This document shows positions 5,784-6,114 of a stretch of DNA of 6,114 nt, piece by piece. The first letter of the stretch is position 1. Each line of letters opens with the position of its first letter. This DNA comes from CAYXDR01 sp046498185 (GTDB taxonomy: Bacteria > Desulfobacterota > DSM-4660 > Desulfatiglandales > Desulfatiglandaceae), in contig JAWOBE010000216.1 in assembly GCA_046498185.1 (NCBI GenBank), positions 1-6,114 of the forward strand, written 5' to 3'. A program made the position numbers and the translations under genes. The notes under the pieces were generated by a model that ran no database searches, had not been told where the DNA came from, and saw only the letters and a program-made list of their open reading frames with translations.

Positions 5784-6114
5784 ATGCTCAATTACAAGGC
5801 GATTGAAATTTTCACCAGTGAAGGGGCGCGCTTCAAGAACAGGCCGATGGCCGATGCTGTCATTCAATACATCAAGGATCTGAAAATAGCGGCCCGATGC
5901 ATAGTCACACGCGGTATAGCAGGATCTTACGAAAGCGGCGACACTGCGACATCGCGATTGGAAGTCCTGTCCTACAATCTTCCGGTGCGCATTTTTATTG
6001 TTCTGCCGGCGGGTCAGGTCGAGCGTGTATTAACCGACCTGGATCCCATGATCAACGACGGCATACTGGCTTTGCACGACCTCAACGTCGTAAGTCATCG
6101 GACAAAAACCAGCT
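5784..6114 (+). CDS. DUF190 / UPF0166 family PII-like protein, 3' end outside the window
   Basis: The first 110 residues of a DUF190 protein (Pfam PF02641), running off the right edge without a stop, so nearly complete for a family of about 100-120 residues. The sequence shows the family pattern: an opening strand (YKAIEIFTSEG, 4-14), a helix (MADAVIQYIKDLKI, 22-35), the conserved CIVTRGIAGSYESG (39-52), the strand SYNLPVRIFIVLP (63-75) and a following helix (VERVLTDLDPMIND, 79-92). Structures of the family show a PII/GlnB-like ferredoxin fold that trimerises. A ligand is not established. The gene follows crcB by ten bases, with AGGAGGG (5772-5778) overlapping the crcB stop, so the two are probably translated from one transcript. 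DUF190 genes often sit beside crcB, which suggests a role in controlling or assisting fluoride export (inference). Confidence 0.92.
   Translation, partial: MLNYKAIEIFTSEGARFKNRPMADAVIQYIKDLKIAARCIVTRGIAGSYESGDTATSRLEVLSYNLPVRIFIVLPAGQVERVLTDLDPMINDGILALHDLNVVSHRTKTS

Noticed and set aside
5197..5784. 195-residue open frame antisense to crcB
   Set aside because: Shadow of the crcB codon pattern; Pro/Ser-rich, and it crosses the hexamer repeat and the crcB-DUF190 junction with no ribosome binding site logic.

Overview
The window carries five protein-coding genes in two functional blocks and no RNA genes, insertion sequences or CRISPR. Coding GC is moderate, roughly the mid-50s by eye. The combination of an AMP-forming acetyl-CoA synthetase with an OFA-type transporter, a bacterial histone-deacetylase-family protein, a crcB-DUF190 pair and imperfect GAYNCC hexamer repeats between genes would fit an anaerobic deltaproteobacterium (Desulfobacterota, sulfate-reducing or syntrophic). 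That placement is an inference from gene style and context, not from a marker gene.

Block 1 (bases 1-4955) is an acetate module. A 461-base non-coding leader with a possible terminator and strong A/T tracts precedes a plus-strand class I HDAC/AcuC-like deacetylase, whose best start is a TTG at 462 with a good ribosome binding site. Meeting it tail to tail, with only 22 bases between stop codons, is a minus-strand pair transcribed in the order acs then an OFA-family MFS permease. The acetyl-CoA synthetase has a complete set of AMP-forming motifs, the acetate-pocket residues and the C-terminal lysine (Lys622) that is reversibly acetylated in homologues. A simple model is that the permease moves acetate or a related monocarboxylate, Acs activates it to acetyl-CoA, and the HDAC-like enzyme keeps Acs active by removing acetyl from Lys622. 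The acetyltransferase needed for the opposite step is not in the window.

Block 2 (4956-6114) starts with a 434-base intergenic region holding divergent control regions for acs (minus) and crcB (plus), several perfect inverted repeats, a short possibly degenerate reading frame and a small hexamer repeat. It is followed by a tight two-gene operon: crcB (Fluc fluoride channel) and a DUF190 PII-like protein cut by the window edge. No fluoride riboswitch could be recognised in front of crcB.

The gene families are all known. The less ordinary points are the genetic linkage of the deacetylase with its likely substrate, the cluster of palindromes at 5019-5150, and the unexplained conserved-looking sequence at 5174-5305. 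I do not see convincing evidence for a wholly new system.
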